Assembly: GCA_039111635.1 (NCBI GenBank)
Contig: JBCAQO010000017.1
Location: 62,001-126,000, forward strand
Direction: 5' to 3'
DNA length: 64,000 bases
From: Heterobasidion occidentale
Taxonomy: Eukaryota > Basidiomycota > Agaricomycetes > Russulales > Bondarzewiaceae
The translations under genes were made by a program, and so were the position numbers. A model generated the notes under the pieces. It searched no databases and was not told the DNA's origin. It saw only the letters and a list, made by a program, of their open reading frames with translations. This document shows positions 48,065-60,493 of the stretch, in pieces (the first letter of the stretch is position 1; every line of letters starts with the position of its first letter).

Positions 48065-50930
48065 TTTCTGTATCTTCCCATGATATTGGTTCATAGAGGG
48101 AGCATATTAAGAGAGTGAGTCAGTGTTGAAGATAGTTGGTGGCTTGTTGAGCGACACCCAAGCGTGTGGGCGAACACAAACAGCAATGAGATACCTTCTT
48201 ATGGTATGATTGTTGTGAACTTGTTGCAATAACACGATGTGCCAGAAGGTGTCGTTTGGGGTCGTTAACAGACAGCCACACCTAGTGTAAATGTGTGTGT
48301 GCTATACCACACTTCTTTTCCTATTTTCTCGCAACAAAGTGGTATATTTGAGGGAGACCCACACATCTGTCATGTCCCATAAACTAAATGTACTGTGAAT
48401 TGGTCAGATCTGAGAAATGCAGAGTATACAAACACAATGGTAATTACCATTTCTTTGCCGTCGGGAACACTTTCACTGAGTTGTGAGAGATGAACCGTCA
48501 TCCTCCTACTTATGAGGGTTCCCATTGGTATGAAGTGCCATCTGCATAGTGTCAGTTTTGCATGCTTCTTGTGTTTTGAGGGTGATGAAGACTTTCCCGG
48601 GTGGAGCTGGAATTTTTGCAAATGGCCCTGAAATGTTTCAGGAGAGTGTGTGTCTATAATTGGGCACAATACATCATGGATTAAAGCCTGGAGACAGCAG
48701 CATAGTTTGCCCCAGTCAGGACAGACAAAGCTATTGCTTACTTTGTTATGTGCTTATAATAAGCAGAAATGTCTTCTTGACTGAAGCAATTGTGCCACGG
48801 CATAAGCTTAAGCTGGTCGAGAGGGCTCTGATGTTGTGTAGAAGGCACATGCAGTTTTCTAACTCCAAGAGTGCATCATTCTGCCAAACATTAATTGCTA
48901 CATGCAATTGGCGCCTGCTTATCATGCCCCATGGTGAGCAGAGAGGGGAGATGGGCTATGGAAGCCTCAAGACATGCTCAGATCATTTGCTTCAGTATCT
49001 CACCCACATGCCCAATAGAGGTCTCTGCCGTGCTGATGCCACCAAACCCCGATGGTGGACGTAAAGGCAAAGAGCGTGTTAGGCACTTCTTAACTATCTA
49101 CAACAAAAAATATAAACAGTTATGAGCCTGCAGAGATAAAGACGGTGAGGCCAAGATGGAGGCAGAGCAAGGGCAATAACACACCACATTGGATTCTTAT
49201 TCAAGTTGAGTACAACATTCCGAGCAGAGAGATATTATAGCAAGCCACAAATTTAAGTTTTTTAAATATTTGAGACCACCAGGTACAAAAAGCCAAGTAG
49301 TTTAGAAAGATTGAGCTGCACTCTCAGTTCACAGTATGCAAAGTGACATGTGGGACTTCGGGGCATGCTGCATATGGGACAAGATTCTTTAGGGTAAGTT
49401 TGCCATCTCGAAAAGGCAACTCACTCCACCTCACTTACAGTGGAACATTAGAACAATTGAAGTTGTATGGTGATGATGCCAATTGCCATTATGTACTATT
49501 CCCCAGCTTCCGACCGCACAGAGCCTATCACAACTGCCAGCTCTCTATTAGCGCACATCAGTGCTATCATCAGTAGCCAACTAATAGCCAGCATCATGTA
49601 TCATATGTAGCTTATAACCAATTGAATTGTCCGCAGATGACGGAATTGCAAGTGGAATAGTAAAGTGATAGTGAGAAGATACTGCCAAAAGCCCAAAGAA
49701 GAGCCGGCACCAAATGGAAAGTAAAAGTGTGGAAGGCACACTGGGTACTGAGGCCTACTAGGGCCTACTGAGGCACAACAATTCATGACATTGATGAACA
49801 ATGAATAGATAATGAAGACTGCTGACTGTCCTATTCTGGTATGGCCCGGAGGTTCTTTATGTAGGCTAGTCAGTATCGCTGGGACAGAGCCAAAGAGCTA
49901 CTATCCACTACCATAACCCTCCATTGCTCCCTCATTATACTTGCAGTACACCATCAGTAAACCCACATAGAGCCATGCACAAAGGCAAACCCCATTTCCA
50001 CTGGAAACTCAACATTTACAATTGAATATTTGTGACACATCATTCTTGAAAGAGTCACTGCAAATGCTCGCATACTCGACCTGGGCCATCGCAACCCACA
50101 AATGTTGATGCAAATGTCCCAGGAATCCCTCTACAGTTTCAAGATAAACTTCCTTGGAGAACAGGGGTGTGTGGCTTTGTATCCATTCGTATCTTGATAC
50201 ATCAATGATGTGATCCCATCTAGTTGTGCAAAATCAATAACATTGCTCAAACACCAGGCTTTCCTTGTAATCATGAAGATGTGCACCAAGCTTTTGAAAT
50301 TCTCTACAGTATGCGCAAGAAGGCCATTGCGAACCTTGTAGCCATTAAGACATGCGCTAAGCACTACTCTCTTCAGTCTCAATTTTGGGAGGTGGAGAGG
50401 CTGCGCGCTGAGGCAGAGTATAATTTGAGACAGCAGGCTTTGGGAGGGTTGCGGGAGGTGATTCAGAACTCTGGCCTTGCGGTCAACACATCCTCCATAC
50501 ACTCAGCTGACGAGGAGCAGGAAGAGCCCCTTTTTTAGTGCATATCAATTGTTTTGATCTTCAAGTGTGGATTGTTGTACGACCACCGCTGTCCATTCCA
50601 TCGTTATTTATGAGTTACTACTGTTGCTTCGCTTTGAATTGTGCTTTTTATGCCAGAAATGTCAATTGGTACCAAATGGATTGAATTTCTCTCGACAGAC
50701 CTTACAAGGCATTGAGTCTACATATAGTCCACATGCCCAATGCTGGCTTGAAAGCCATCAATGTTCTGCTAATGTGCATTCACATTGCTGGCAACCATAC
50801 CATCAATCCTGCTAGTGGCGGTGTTCATCGCTGCTTGTCTCTCCTTGATCTTAGATAGTGCACTGTTTAAAGGTAGAGATCACTGAGCCGAGGAATAGGT
50901 GGAGAAGATTTGCCTAAACCGCCACCACAT
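48065..50930. other. Gene-fragment-rich, AT-rich region
   Basis: No complete gene. On minus, 48669-48435 is an exon-like frame (TFQGHLQKFQLHPGKSSSPS ... SQLSESVPDGKEM) ending at a GTAATT donor. On +, 50224-50538 is a 104-codon frame, helical and charged (QFWEVERLRAEAEYNLRQQA), ending SADEEQEEPLF; it looks like the last exon of a gene whose 5' part is not evident. At 49,386-49,430 a sequence tttagggtaagtttgccatc resembles the MITE-like unit at 54,938. Products not recognised. Confidence 0.35.
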
Positions 50931-50932
50931 TA

Positions 50933-52289
50933 CTATATGTATGAACTTTGAAAGGGGAGAAAACTGCACCGGTTCCACCATGTAATAAGGGCATTGACTT
51001 CTTCTTGTTCTTCTACATCATCAAACAACTCGAGAATCAAGTTATAAAACCTCTCAGAGTCCATCACAGTGTCCGTCCTCAAAAACACAGCAGATGAAGA
51101 CAATGCAAACCAAGCCTGTCCATACCCAGTAGTGATTGAAAAGATCAGTCAGTTCAGCAAGCCATTGAGTACCCTCAGGCATTGCCTAAAGGCAATGTAC
51201 ATACTACTACCTAGGTGGCAACATAAGCGATTGACGTAGGCATAACATGGGTTATTCCATGTATCTTCGCATTTCTGGTGTGTGTTGCCTTTGGCTCCTT
51301 GTCAACAGAGCTTGGCAATATAAAAATGTACTTGTATGCCTGCACATCAGCATACTTGTCAGAGGTTCAGCTGGTCAGCGAAGCCAAGAACACTTACACA
51401 AATGAGTAGTGTACTTTGAAATAGGCCAATCCAAGAATCTTCAGGGTCGTACTGATATCCTCTGTACAGGAACAAGGGCCATTGATCACTGGAGACTTGC
51501 AATTCTCCATTTCAAAGCTGCTATTTGACACTGGTAAAAGTGCCCATGATCAGCTCAGCTGGGCAGAAGGAGAGAACAAGACCAAGTACTCAGGGTCTGC
51601 CCAGTTTAGGTCAACTGGACATAGCAGTGCACCCGTGCACTTGTGATGGAATCCATGATCAGTTTTGATATTATGAGCCAGAGGAGGACTGAGTGCTTGA
51701 CCATGTGGAGTGATCCACTCTAGAATTGCACCTTTGAGTCCTTTGGTGTCATCAGATTGCACACCATTGGCACCTTTTTGGATCTGGCCACTAATATCAA
51801 ACACAAATCCATCATTATAGTAACAAGACTTACTAGATCTGTGATTTGCTCAATCTCTTCATCACCACCATTCATCAACTTTTCCTCAAGACCAGGTATG
51901 GACTGCAATAAGGCATTGAAGACCCGGTGCTCTCACCGCTCTCTAGATTGTGACTCAATAGCTGTGAGGGCTCTGGTGGTGGACTGCAATATACTCACTC
52001 TGTTGTAAAAACCTCATCGGGCTTAGCCGAGAGCTCTCTCATGCGTAAGAGACTATGGGTGATCAGTGCATATATATTGGTCAAAGCATGTATTGTGCGA
52101 CCAAAGTGTTGACCATACCCAATTAATGTCTGAATTACATCTGCAACACAGTATTCACATAGAATTAGGATCTCATTGAGCACATAATAATTCTCAAGGC
52201 AATGATGACTTACGCCTTCTTTTGTGGGCCGAGTTGAAGTATGGTTTCATGTGTGCACTGACGGGATTGGGCTTGTTGGTGGACTCCAT
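50933..52289 (-). pseudogene. DUF6698-like gene, multi-exon, with stops
   Basis: Minus-strand exons: 52289-52214 (MESTNKPNPVSAHMKPYFNS); 52140-51999 (VIQTLIGYGQHFGRTIHALT onward); about 51925-51834 (VFNALLQSIPGLEEKLM...EEIEQITDL); about 51790-51600 (KGANGVQSDDTKGLKGAILE, HGFHHKCTGALLCPVDLNWA). They are followed by NGELQVSSDQWPLFLYRGYQ and YDPEDSWIGLFQ, then KYIFILPSSVDKEPK, and finally FALSSSAVFLRTDTVMDSE with ALITWWNR. Order and motifs match, from memory, the Agaricomycete family DUF6698, of unknown function. In-frame TGA before VFNALLQ and TAG and TGA before NGELQ indicate a pseudogene. Exon edges after the second are approximate. Confidence 0.6.
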
Positions 52290-52787
52290 CAACAGAAAGG
52301 TGGCCAGAGATCAAGAAGTATCAGAGCTGAAATGTAGTACAAGTGAGTCTACAAGACAACCCCCTGGGTCTTTGTTTGTTGCAGCTGGTGGAGTCTGACC
52401 ACAACGAAAATCACTCTTATATCAGGCTGAGACTGTGTTGACTGATCTGATCCCTTGTCTGACTAGCTGCACCGCTCTCACTGAGAATGTTTTGGCAGTC
52501 TTTGTTGCGTAACGCTACACATGGGAGTTGGTCGGCTGTCTTTGTCCTGCTACGTAGAGTTGATTAGAACCTCAGAGAGCCTGGACAATACCCCAAGCAG
52601 CTCTCCCGGAGCTTTGAATGGTCTTGCTCAGCCCCAGAGCTTCTGCCAAATGAACTCGCTTAGCCGGTGAGACTCAAGGCTTTCAGCAACTCAGATGAGC
52701 ATATATAAAGCATGTCAATTTACCTTGCAAGCTCAGTCAGCGTGATTCTGACAAGTTTGCTTATTTTCCAGGCTGTTTCAAATTGTC
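52290..52787. other. Intergenic, divergent promoter region
   Basis: Contains catatataaagcatg at about 52,697, a TATA-like site about 90 bp upstream of a + strand ATG. No ORF supported otherwise. Confidence 0.3.
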
Positions 52788-53750
52788 ATGCCACCCCATC
52801 ATCCACAACTGAACACACACCAGATTCAATTGCTCATGCATGAGATTGCTATTAAGCATGACAATGTCCTTCAGTATAATGCCAATACTGGTACCATGGA
52901 TGTTTGGCCTTGGTTCGTTGAAATTCATATCCCAACTGACAATTAGGTCAAGCTGATGCTGTCGCTGCAATAAGCCGGTAAACAATGTGGGAGAAAGGAT
53001 ACCACCTTCCAAGTTAGCCACTCACTGACGGATCAGGGATTGCAACTTCCCATATTGTTTCTGCCCTGTGAAGGGAGGTGTTTTTTCATGGAAGCGGCTA
53101 TATGCCGCAACCATGGTGGACAACATGCTGGCCAGTGGGTCACTCAATGCGCGACCACAAGTTGCACATACTATGGTGAGAATCTGATGAGTCTGTGGTT
53201 ATTCAGCATTGCAAAATTGACCTGGTAAGCCTTAGTCCGAATCGAGACAATTTTCGACAAACCTGGCGTAACTGTGAAGCGTTATGGACTCAGAGGTTTT
53301 TAGCATCCAACACGATGCAAAAATTGATTACTGATGATTTGTTCTAGACAACAACAATCCCGACGCCTGTGGTATACGGGTTCATAGCTCGGAACGTGGC
53401 ACGTCAGAGAGCAGACTGTATGTATCATGTTTGTTGTGTCACTGGGAAATCAAATACTTACAAGTAAACAGTTTTCAAGTTCACAACTATGATATCAACA
53501 TATCACAGATCTACCATCCCAACACCCTCAAGTCTTGAAGTGCTCCTTTGCCTCGGCTTAGCTGTAAATCCTGGATTAACGCACCAGCAATTCCAAGATC
53601 TGTTTGTAAGATGCTGTGATTGTCAACTTTACATAACACGTCCTACAGCTAGTAATCATGACTATGTGCCATGTACTGATGTTATTGATCTTACCAATAA
53701 TGAACCAGAGATAGGCAGCAGTACAGTTGAGGATGATGAGGAGGTTTAGT
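52788..53750 (+). CDS. Possible small multi-exon hypothetical gene(s)
   Basis: ATG 52788 opens MPPHHPQLNTHQIQLLMHEI to a TAG inside ctgacaattag, which could equally be a splice acceptor with a ctgac branch point. Further on, one frame reads ICRNHGGQHAGQWVTQCATT followed by SCTYYG, a small Cys/His module typical of short Agaricomycete proteins. 53489-53749 is an open frame ending in an acidic tail (DLTNNEPEIGSSTVEDDEEV). The exon joins could not be settled, so these may be one gene, two, or remnants. Function unknown. Confidence 0.3.
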
Positions 53751-53849
53751 TGGGAATACAATGTAGAGATGTTATGTAGTTTCATCATGAAATACACACT
53801 AGTCTGTCATTTGTCCAAGTCTAACGAGGTATGATATTGAAAGTGCACC

Positions 53850-54751
53850 CTGAGGCGCTCACCTCACAATAGCCCTCCACCATGCTATCAACACTCCCAA
53901 GAGCGATCACATCATTCTCTACGCCAACAACAAAGCAGCCCTACGTACAGTCCTGGACACCCTCACAGATGTGCGTGATCCTCGCTAGTCAGCGAGTGCG
54001 TGCATGGCTCTCCTCCTCCCCTTGGTGCAGACTCACAGTGGCCTGGTGCCCTGGCCATGTTGAAATCCCACGCCAGGAGCAGGTTGACACGGTTGCCAAG
54101 GCCTCACTCCACGAGGCCGCCCTCCGGTTTGCTTCAGCAGCCTTTCTGAAACAAAAAGCATACCTCGAAATGTTGGGTAACTTGCAGTCTGAGATGCAAT
54201 CCACAAAATACAGTGGCAAGGACTTCCCCCACACTCCACAAAGAGTCGGACACTCCTCTATGTTGACAAACAGAACTCTTGCAGCATGTGCCGTGCGCAT
54301 GTTACTCAACCATACACCAATGCGTGAATACCACTCTAGTTTCTTCCCATTCAAGTCCACCACCTGTAACTGGTGTGAGGAACTTCAAACCTGCAGACAT
54401 CCTCTCCTGGTATACTCACTACCAGTGCCCTCCAGACTTCACCCTTGCACGTTACCTTATTGTGAGAGACTCCCTTCCTAGTCTCCTTAAGTTCCTTAAG
54501 GACAACCCCACAATGTTCACTTTCGACAATGCACCGCTAAACACGGAAGACCTCCTTCTACTCTACCTTACGTAGCCTCCCAATGCTTCAACGACTTATT
54601 GTAACCAACAATCTGGGCCTTAAACAAGCCTTACATTTAGTGTTTATGACAGACTCTCACCTGTTTTATCATTACATAGCCACCACTAGCCTTAGGCTGC
54701 ACGGGATATAAATCTGCTAATTTTTTTTGAAAAAAAAAAGAAAAAGAGACT
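53850..54751 (+). mobile_element. 5'-truncated LINE (non-LTR retrotransposon) 3' end
   Basis: + strand frames encode the end of a LINE ORF2. An RNase H domain has HHAINTPKSDHIILYANNKA and, after a frame change near 53,985, LTVAWCPGHVEIPRQEQVDT. A Cys-containing tail (CNWCEELQT) follows, then after another shift YLIVRDSLPSLLKFLKDNPT. The element ends with a short 3' UTR and an A-rich tail at 54,730-54,748. RT and endonuclease are missing, the usual 5' truncation of LINE insertions. Confidence 0.8.
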
Positions 54752-54937
54752 TGTTACTGACCTGCTACACAGGTTTGCTGGCATTACACTCAAGCATACA
54801 ATGCATGATAGTCCATTGTACAGTACATCAAGAATTCTGAACTGACTCTACATGCAAATAGAGGAGACGAGACTGTAGTAGAATATGGCAGGAGAAAATT
54901 TTGGCTGTTGCTTACATATGCCGAGAATAAGACAGAA

Positions 54938-55124
54938 ACTTTAGGGTGAGTTAACCATCTATAAAAGGCAAGTTATATAGTTCTCAGCTACTTCAGCCAC
55001 AATTCAATCAAGTAGGTGTTTATTTGGCTGTGCTTACCCCTTGAGCCATTTTGGTCCAAGTGTGGCTGAAGTGGCTTAGAAATGTATTGCATGCCCTTTT
55101 TGGGTGGTAAGCTCACCCTAAAGT
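54938..55124. mobile_element. MITE-like 187-bp palindromic element
   Basis: Ends are perfect 13-bp inverted repeats, actttagggtgag and ctcaccctaaagt. Internal segments are also loosely complementary (cagctacttcagccaca near 54,985 against tgtggctgaagtggctta near 55,062). No coding capacity. A diverged partial relative lies at about 49,386. No clear target duplication. Confidence 0.55.
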
Positions 55125-55550
55125 GTTCGACTTTATCATCAGCACGTGTTAGAGCCCCCCTGCTTCTTTCTACCACGTCTAGCTCTGTAGGATACAAGTC
55201 ATTCACTCCCTTCGTATGTAGAGTTAGGATTGATAACTTTCATGTCCAATTGTGGCAAGTTGATTGGAGTACAACTATTCTTATATCAGAATAACACCTC
55301 CGTCTCTTCGTAAGAAGTACAAAAAAAGTTGACAGTAGTAAAAGCAAATACATGTGCAGTTCTGTAGATCTACGCTACACACCAAAAGAGTTACCATACA
55401 ACTTCTCACTCTCCTGGCCTTTCAGAGCAGAGATGACTTTGACAGTGAAGAGATGAGAAGGAGAGGAATGAAGTTCTGGCTGATTATGTTGTTGAAGAAT
55501 TAAAGAATGGCACTAGTGCGCGCCCTATTGCCCATCATTACACCAGACTC
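55125..55550. other. No recognisable feature
   Basis: AT-rich sequence with short overlapping frames and no splice-supported gene. Confidence 0.3.
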
Positions 55551-55553
55551 CTG

Positions 55554-56570
55554 CCCAACCCCTAACCCTTCTTATTAAGCTGCTTCAGTCCGCACAACAG
55601 ACTTCCAAACATGTTTGGTTCTCATTAGCCTTTTGATTTAGCAAGATTTCGCTTCAGTGTGCACAGTGGCCTTTCGGACGTGTTTGGTGAGCTCTGACAC
55701 CTCCTATTACCTCCTATTACACTTGGACTAACATATTTCCATGTGGTAAGCATAACAGACTTCTGTTCGCACTTCACTTAGCAAGATCTTTACTCTGGTA
55801 CTCACGCTAAACTTCTACCCAACCCCTGGCCCTTCTCATTAGGCCGCTTCAGTCCACACAACAGACTTCCAAACATGTTTGGTTCTTGTTCATCCTTTGA
55901 TTCAGCAAGATTTTGCTTTGATGTGCACAGCGGCCTTCCGGATGTGTTTGGTGAGCTCTGACACCTCCTATTAGACATAGACTAACATATTTCCGTTCGG
56001 TGATCATAGCAGACTTCTGTTTGCACTTGACTTGACAAGATCTTTGCTCTGGCACTTACGCTAAACTTCTACCCAACCCCTGACCCTTCTCATTAGGCCG
56101 CTTCGGTCCACACAACAGACTTCCAAACACATTTGGTACTCATTCGCACTTGGATCCAGCAAGATTTTGCTTTGGTGTGTACAGCGGCCTTCCAGACATG
56201 TTTGGTGAGCTCTGACACCTCCTATTACACTTAGACTAATATATTTACATGTGGAAGCATAACAGACTTCCATTTGCACTTGACTTGACAAGGTCTTCGC
56301 TCTAGCACTCATGCTAAACTTCTACCTGACCCCTGACCCTTCTCATTAGGCCACCTTGGTCTGCACAACAGACTTCCAAACACATTTGGTACTCATTTGC
56401 ACTTGGATTCAGCAAAATTTCGCTTTGGTGTGTACAGCGGCCTTCCAGACATGTTTGGTGAGCTCTGACACCTCCTATTACACTTGGATTAATATATTTC
56501 CGTTTGGTGAGCATAGCAGACTTCCGATCACGCTTCACTGAAGAGGGTTTTGGCTTTGGTACGTCTAACA
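55554..56570. repeat. Tandem repeat, about four ~250-bp units
   Basis: The phrase cccaacccct/ctgacccct recurs at about 55,554, 55,818, 56,072 and 56,325 (spacings 264, 254, 253). Each unit repeats in order: cacaacagacttccaaacat, a tttggtgagctctgacacct segment, then tattacacttggactaa and gcatagcagacttc. The minus-strand frames encode the repeated peptide GGVRAHQT(C/H)xEGRCxHQS because the unit repeats, not necessarily because it is coding. Unit divergence is roughly 10%. Confidence 0.85.
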
Positions 56571-56935
56571 GCGGCTCAAGTTAAACCTTCTCGATAAGGC
56601 GCTTTGGCATAAACTGTGGCTTCTTGAATGAAGTATGCACAATCTGTATGCTCATTGTGCCCATTGATTTACGTGTTGAAGATTCTGTTTGACTCTCAGG
56701 TGAGACAACTTCCCTCTACCCATGAGAATTCCGGTCACTACCAGCTTTGTGCATTTTGTCATTCCATGTATGTCGTACTGAAGCTCATGTGAGGTCGAGG
56801 TTTCGACCAACATGGCTGTATTGAACAGATTCTGCACAGATATTTGCGCTATCCTGGAGACTCCAACAGCGAGGTGTATATAAGTATCATGCCTACCTCT
56901 TCGCTGGTCTGCACTTGTCTACAAGCCTAGCTAAC
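56571..56935. promoter_or_regulatory. Upstream region with TATA box for 56,936 ATG
   Basis: tatataa at 56,877-56,883 lies 53 bp before an ATG. No other feature recognised. Confidence 0.35.
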
Positions 56936-58130
56936 ATGGCTATATCTACTAAGATCTTTCGAGCCCATTGTGGTTCTGTCCTGCCTCTTCACTTTGATGC
57001 TCCTATCTTCATCAACGATCCTGTCTTTGGCCCCCTTTGGTCTCACCATATTGGCTTGGTCCAAGGATTTGTCAGTAAGTCATCACTCTGAGTTCATTGC
57101 CAATATAACACTTTGATTATGGACTATTATGGGACTCCACTCCTGCAATATGTAGCCCATGGGTGGTCTCATCTTCTTTACTGCCTGTTCTGACTAATAA
57201 CCATGGGACAAACACCTCTCCACCCGTCGATATAATATTTTATAGCATTGCTGATGGTGCGAACAACACAACTAGCCCTCCCACCAACATCGATGCTTTC
57301 GCTTTTGCGGCATTGGCCGCTGAACCTTCTTTAGTGGCTTTGTTTGTGATCACGTCGGACGGCAGCTCCCAAGCTGCTAGCCTCACCTCGGACACCACAT
57401 AGCTGCTTGACAATTATCTTGTTGGCACCATTCCCATTCCTTCCAACCTATCAGCTCAGTCCAATAAGGGCATCACAATCTTTGGGATCCTGTTCAAAAC
57501 CTCTCCCACCATGTATTGTGTTCTATCAATTGCAAGGATCAAGACTGCAGTCTGGTATTGGGACCAACTCGAAACTTCCAAATATAGCAACCCCTGGACT
57601 TTTAAGGTCAAGCTCCTTTGGGATCAAGCCCTCATACATCTGGGTTAAGCCCGCACCGCCTATGGGCTGTCTAATGCACTGTTGAATATTGACAGTGCTA
57701 TGGGTAAGGTTTGATTTGCTATAAAATTTTCTATCACTCACTGATGTCGCAATAGTTGAAGGAGAATGGTGCAGCTTCTGGATGTCAGGTTCATATTGCT
57801 TGTGAGTAATAGGAAAGTCACGAGACAAGCATTCTGAATTCTTTGTATATTGTCTGTACTGGCCCGCTTTACTTATCCAAGGCCCGTGAAGAGGCCTGCA
57901 AGATTTTGGAGCTTTGCAACCCCACCAGCAATTCTGGAAATCCTGAGTTATATGGGCTCTTCAATGATACAGATCGGGCACACCCATGGGGCCAATTCCG
58001 ACCTATTGTTGACTCACACAACCAACTGCAAGAGCCCACAGGCGCTGACATCATGTTTTGTTTGAACAGGTTGAGAGAGAACTATTGTTTCTTAAATCCC
58101 ATTGATGTCACAGAGGGGCTGGTAAGCTGA
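56936..58130 (+). CDS. Possible hypothetical multi-exon gene
   Basis: ATG 56936 opens MAISTKIFRAHCGSVLPLHF ... HHIGLVQGFV, ending at a GTAAGT donor (about 57,073). Further protein-like frames follow: 57,163-57,402 (VDIIFYSIADGANNTTSPPT, AALAAEPSLVALFVITSDGS), about 57,405-57,645 (LLDNYLVGTIPIPSNLSAQS, GILFKTSPTMYCVLSIARIK, YSNPWTFKVKLLWDQALIHL) and 57,850-58,128 (LYLSKAREEACKILELCNPT, QEPTGADIMFCLNRLRENYC). The frames are coherent but exon joins were not fixed, and a TAG at 57,400 must be spliced out or is real. The product is not recognised; it may be a decayed gene. Confidence 0.4.
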
Positions 58131-59396
58131 TCGGAATGTATACATATTCTTATGCTGATACCTTACTCTAGGTTCTAATCAGGCACTGTCTCTATCACTC
58201 CCCCTTGTTATGCAAGTGGCTTTTGCCACTTTTTACAGAGGGGGCATAACGTGGGTGAACCTATCTTTCGCAAAGATGGTCCAGTATCACAACATCGTGA
58301 CTTCCCTGTTCATTGACTACATTCTGAGGTTGGCCATCTTGGTTGCTGCAACGGCAGTAAGTAATTAAAGAAAACATTATAGAAATGACATTCTCTAACA
58401 TTTGTTCAGATCAAGGTTGTTTTTGATATCAGATCTGGCTCACGCGCCACATATGCGCCTCTCCAAATGAATTGAATGTATTACAGGGCTTTTGATGAGA
58501 GACTGGAGACAGAGTTAAGGAATAATATAGCATGCGCTTACATTGCTAATCCCTCCGTTATCATGGATCTCTATTGAGAAGCACAGATTGGGGCTCAAAC
58601 GTGAGTGAACCATGCTGATATAAGTGATGTGCAACTCATTGTGATGCACTATCAGGTACATGAATGGTCTCTTGCCTTTGTGATGGTGGCCTCAATTGTG
58701 ATAAAGGGTATTGCTTGTTTTTTCATAAATGTACCACCACCTGTTGTCTGAGAATTTGTTCATTGAGTCTTCTTTTAAGGGTTAGGATTGTTAACTCGGA
58801 CTGTAAATAAATTGTTATGTTCATTGTTCATCTGCTGCCTGACTTATACCACACGGTACATCAGTGTAGAATGTACTGATAAGTTATGTCGACAAACACA
58901 ACCTTATCGTGAGGACCTCACAATGAAGGTGTTTGAGATCTAAAACCCTCGGCTAGAAAGGAGTGAGAATCATTGACCAGAAGCAGGGAAAGATCTACAT
59001 TGTTGGCCAATATACATATCTCGCCAGTGAGCATGGTTTTCATATCTTGCTGTCTACACTATACTGAATCCACTCATTCTCATACGTTGGTTCCCAACTA
59101 CCCTCTTGAGCTCATGAAAGATCAACACAGTGATTTGATGAGAATTCAGTTGCAATGCAATACTGCCAACTTTTAGTATAACACATTGCAATAAGTGTCA
59201 GAACAAACATTGGCCCCCAACATTGAGCTATCCTTGAGCAGGGGCACCAGTGGCCTATCTAGTAACAGCCATAGTGTCACCACACAATGTCTGATAGCCT
59301 GCTCCCAGACCTGCTCCGAATAAACTTTGATGCTAGCCGGCCACTGTCGGCCTGGTATATAATGCAATTGTGTGTCCTGTTGCCCACACAGGACGC
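58131..59396. other. No supported gene
   Basis: AT-rich, with a few splice-like GT..AG pairs (for example after 58,360) that might belong to the preceding hypothetical gene. Nothing else recognised before the LTR at 59,397. Confidence 0.3.
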
Positions 59397-60464
59397 TGAT
59401 ACGCTAGAGGTGGCTCTAAGTGCCGAGCACAACACCAAAACAACCTCTAATGCAGGGGTGCTGGAGCTAGTATCTGATACACAAGGAATCGTTAGTGAGG
59501 ACTTTAGAAATAGATGGCGCACTTGAGAAGCAGCGAGGAGGGTGAGATTATAGCGCCCGAATGGTTTCGGGACTGCACCGAACACCGACCGAACGTTCGG
59601 TCGGTCGTGTCGGTGATTCGGTCGGTAACGAGGAGGTAGTGTCGCGACCGACAACTACGTGCTTCAAGAGCCACACGGGACTCTGACAATATACGAGGGA
59701 GGACGAGGGGTACGAGCAAAGAGACGAGTACGAACGCGAACAAGGCCGAACGACGAAGATGACAAGTTTTCGGGAGTCAATGAAGACGATTTCAATGGTT
59801 GAGACGAGTGCGAATGAGCTCTGAACTGTGGGGTGCGAAAGCTGGTTTATTCCAGAGTTGTATGTAGGTTTTTATAGTAAACAGAGCCCCTAAGTAAAAT
59901 ATTAAACAAGAAATGAGAGTAGATGTCGAATGGGCGCCAAGCCTTAGCGATCAGAGAAGATAAGAAGGTAGGTGAGATGTCCATATGGGTTCCGAAGGTG
60001 ACAAGGTAAAAGTTAATCAGCGATGGCGAAATCCCGAACGTTCGGGATCCGTCGCCCGAGCGTAGGTAGACGGAACCGGCGTTGGAGAACCAATGAAAAT
60101 AAAGAAGAGGTATCGTACGACCAGGGTAGCCAAGTAATGGTGTTTGACCGACCATGTGGAAGTCGGGAAGATAAGCGATAAGGACCGACCGACTCACGGA
60201 GGACATCGGCCGATACGGACTACTGGCTCTGATCTCGTAGACACTTATCGTAACGCTCCTATGTGGTCATGGTAAGTACGTGACGTGTGGGCGAACTGAC
60301 CCAAGTGCTGCCGAACGTCCTTCGGTGGCTTGTCGTCGGTCGGGTAGGGACCGACCGTGTTCGGTAAAAGTCGGCGTCTTCGGTACTTGTCTAGCGCTGT
60401 TCGGTATCTCCCCAAAGCTTCCCGAATACCTCCCTCGGACCCTAGCGCGGGTGCATGCTCATCA
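59397..60464 (-). repeat. 3' LTR of the element III relative
   Basis: 1068 bp; on minus TGATGAGCATGCACCCGCGC to CTAGCGTATCA. Aligns over its length with both LTRs of the 18.6-30.8 kb copy. Confidence 0.9.
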
Positions 60465-60493
60465 TCTCCTCCCTACTGAAATCCTGACTGTCC
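60465..60493 (-). promoter_or_regulatory. Second polypurine tract (at LTR)
   Basis: On minus ggacagtcaggatttcagta then gggaggaga, ending at the LTR start. Confidence 0.8.

Noticed and set aside
54721..54750. A transcription terminator or poly(A) gene end
   Set aside because: The T-run and A-rich stretch directly follow the LINE ORF2 remnant and are better explained as its 3' tail.
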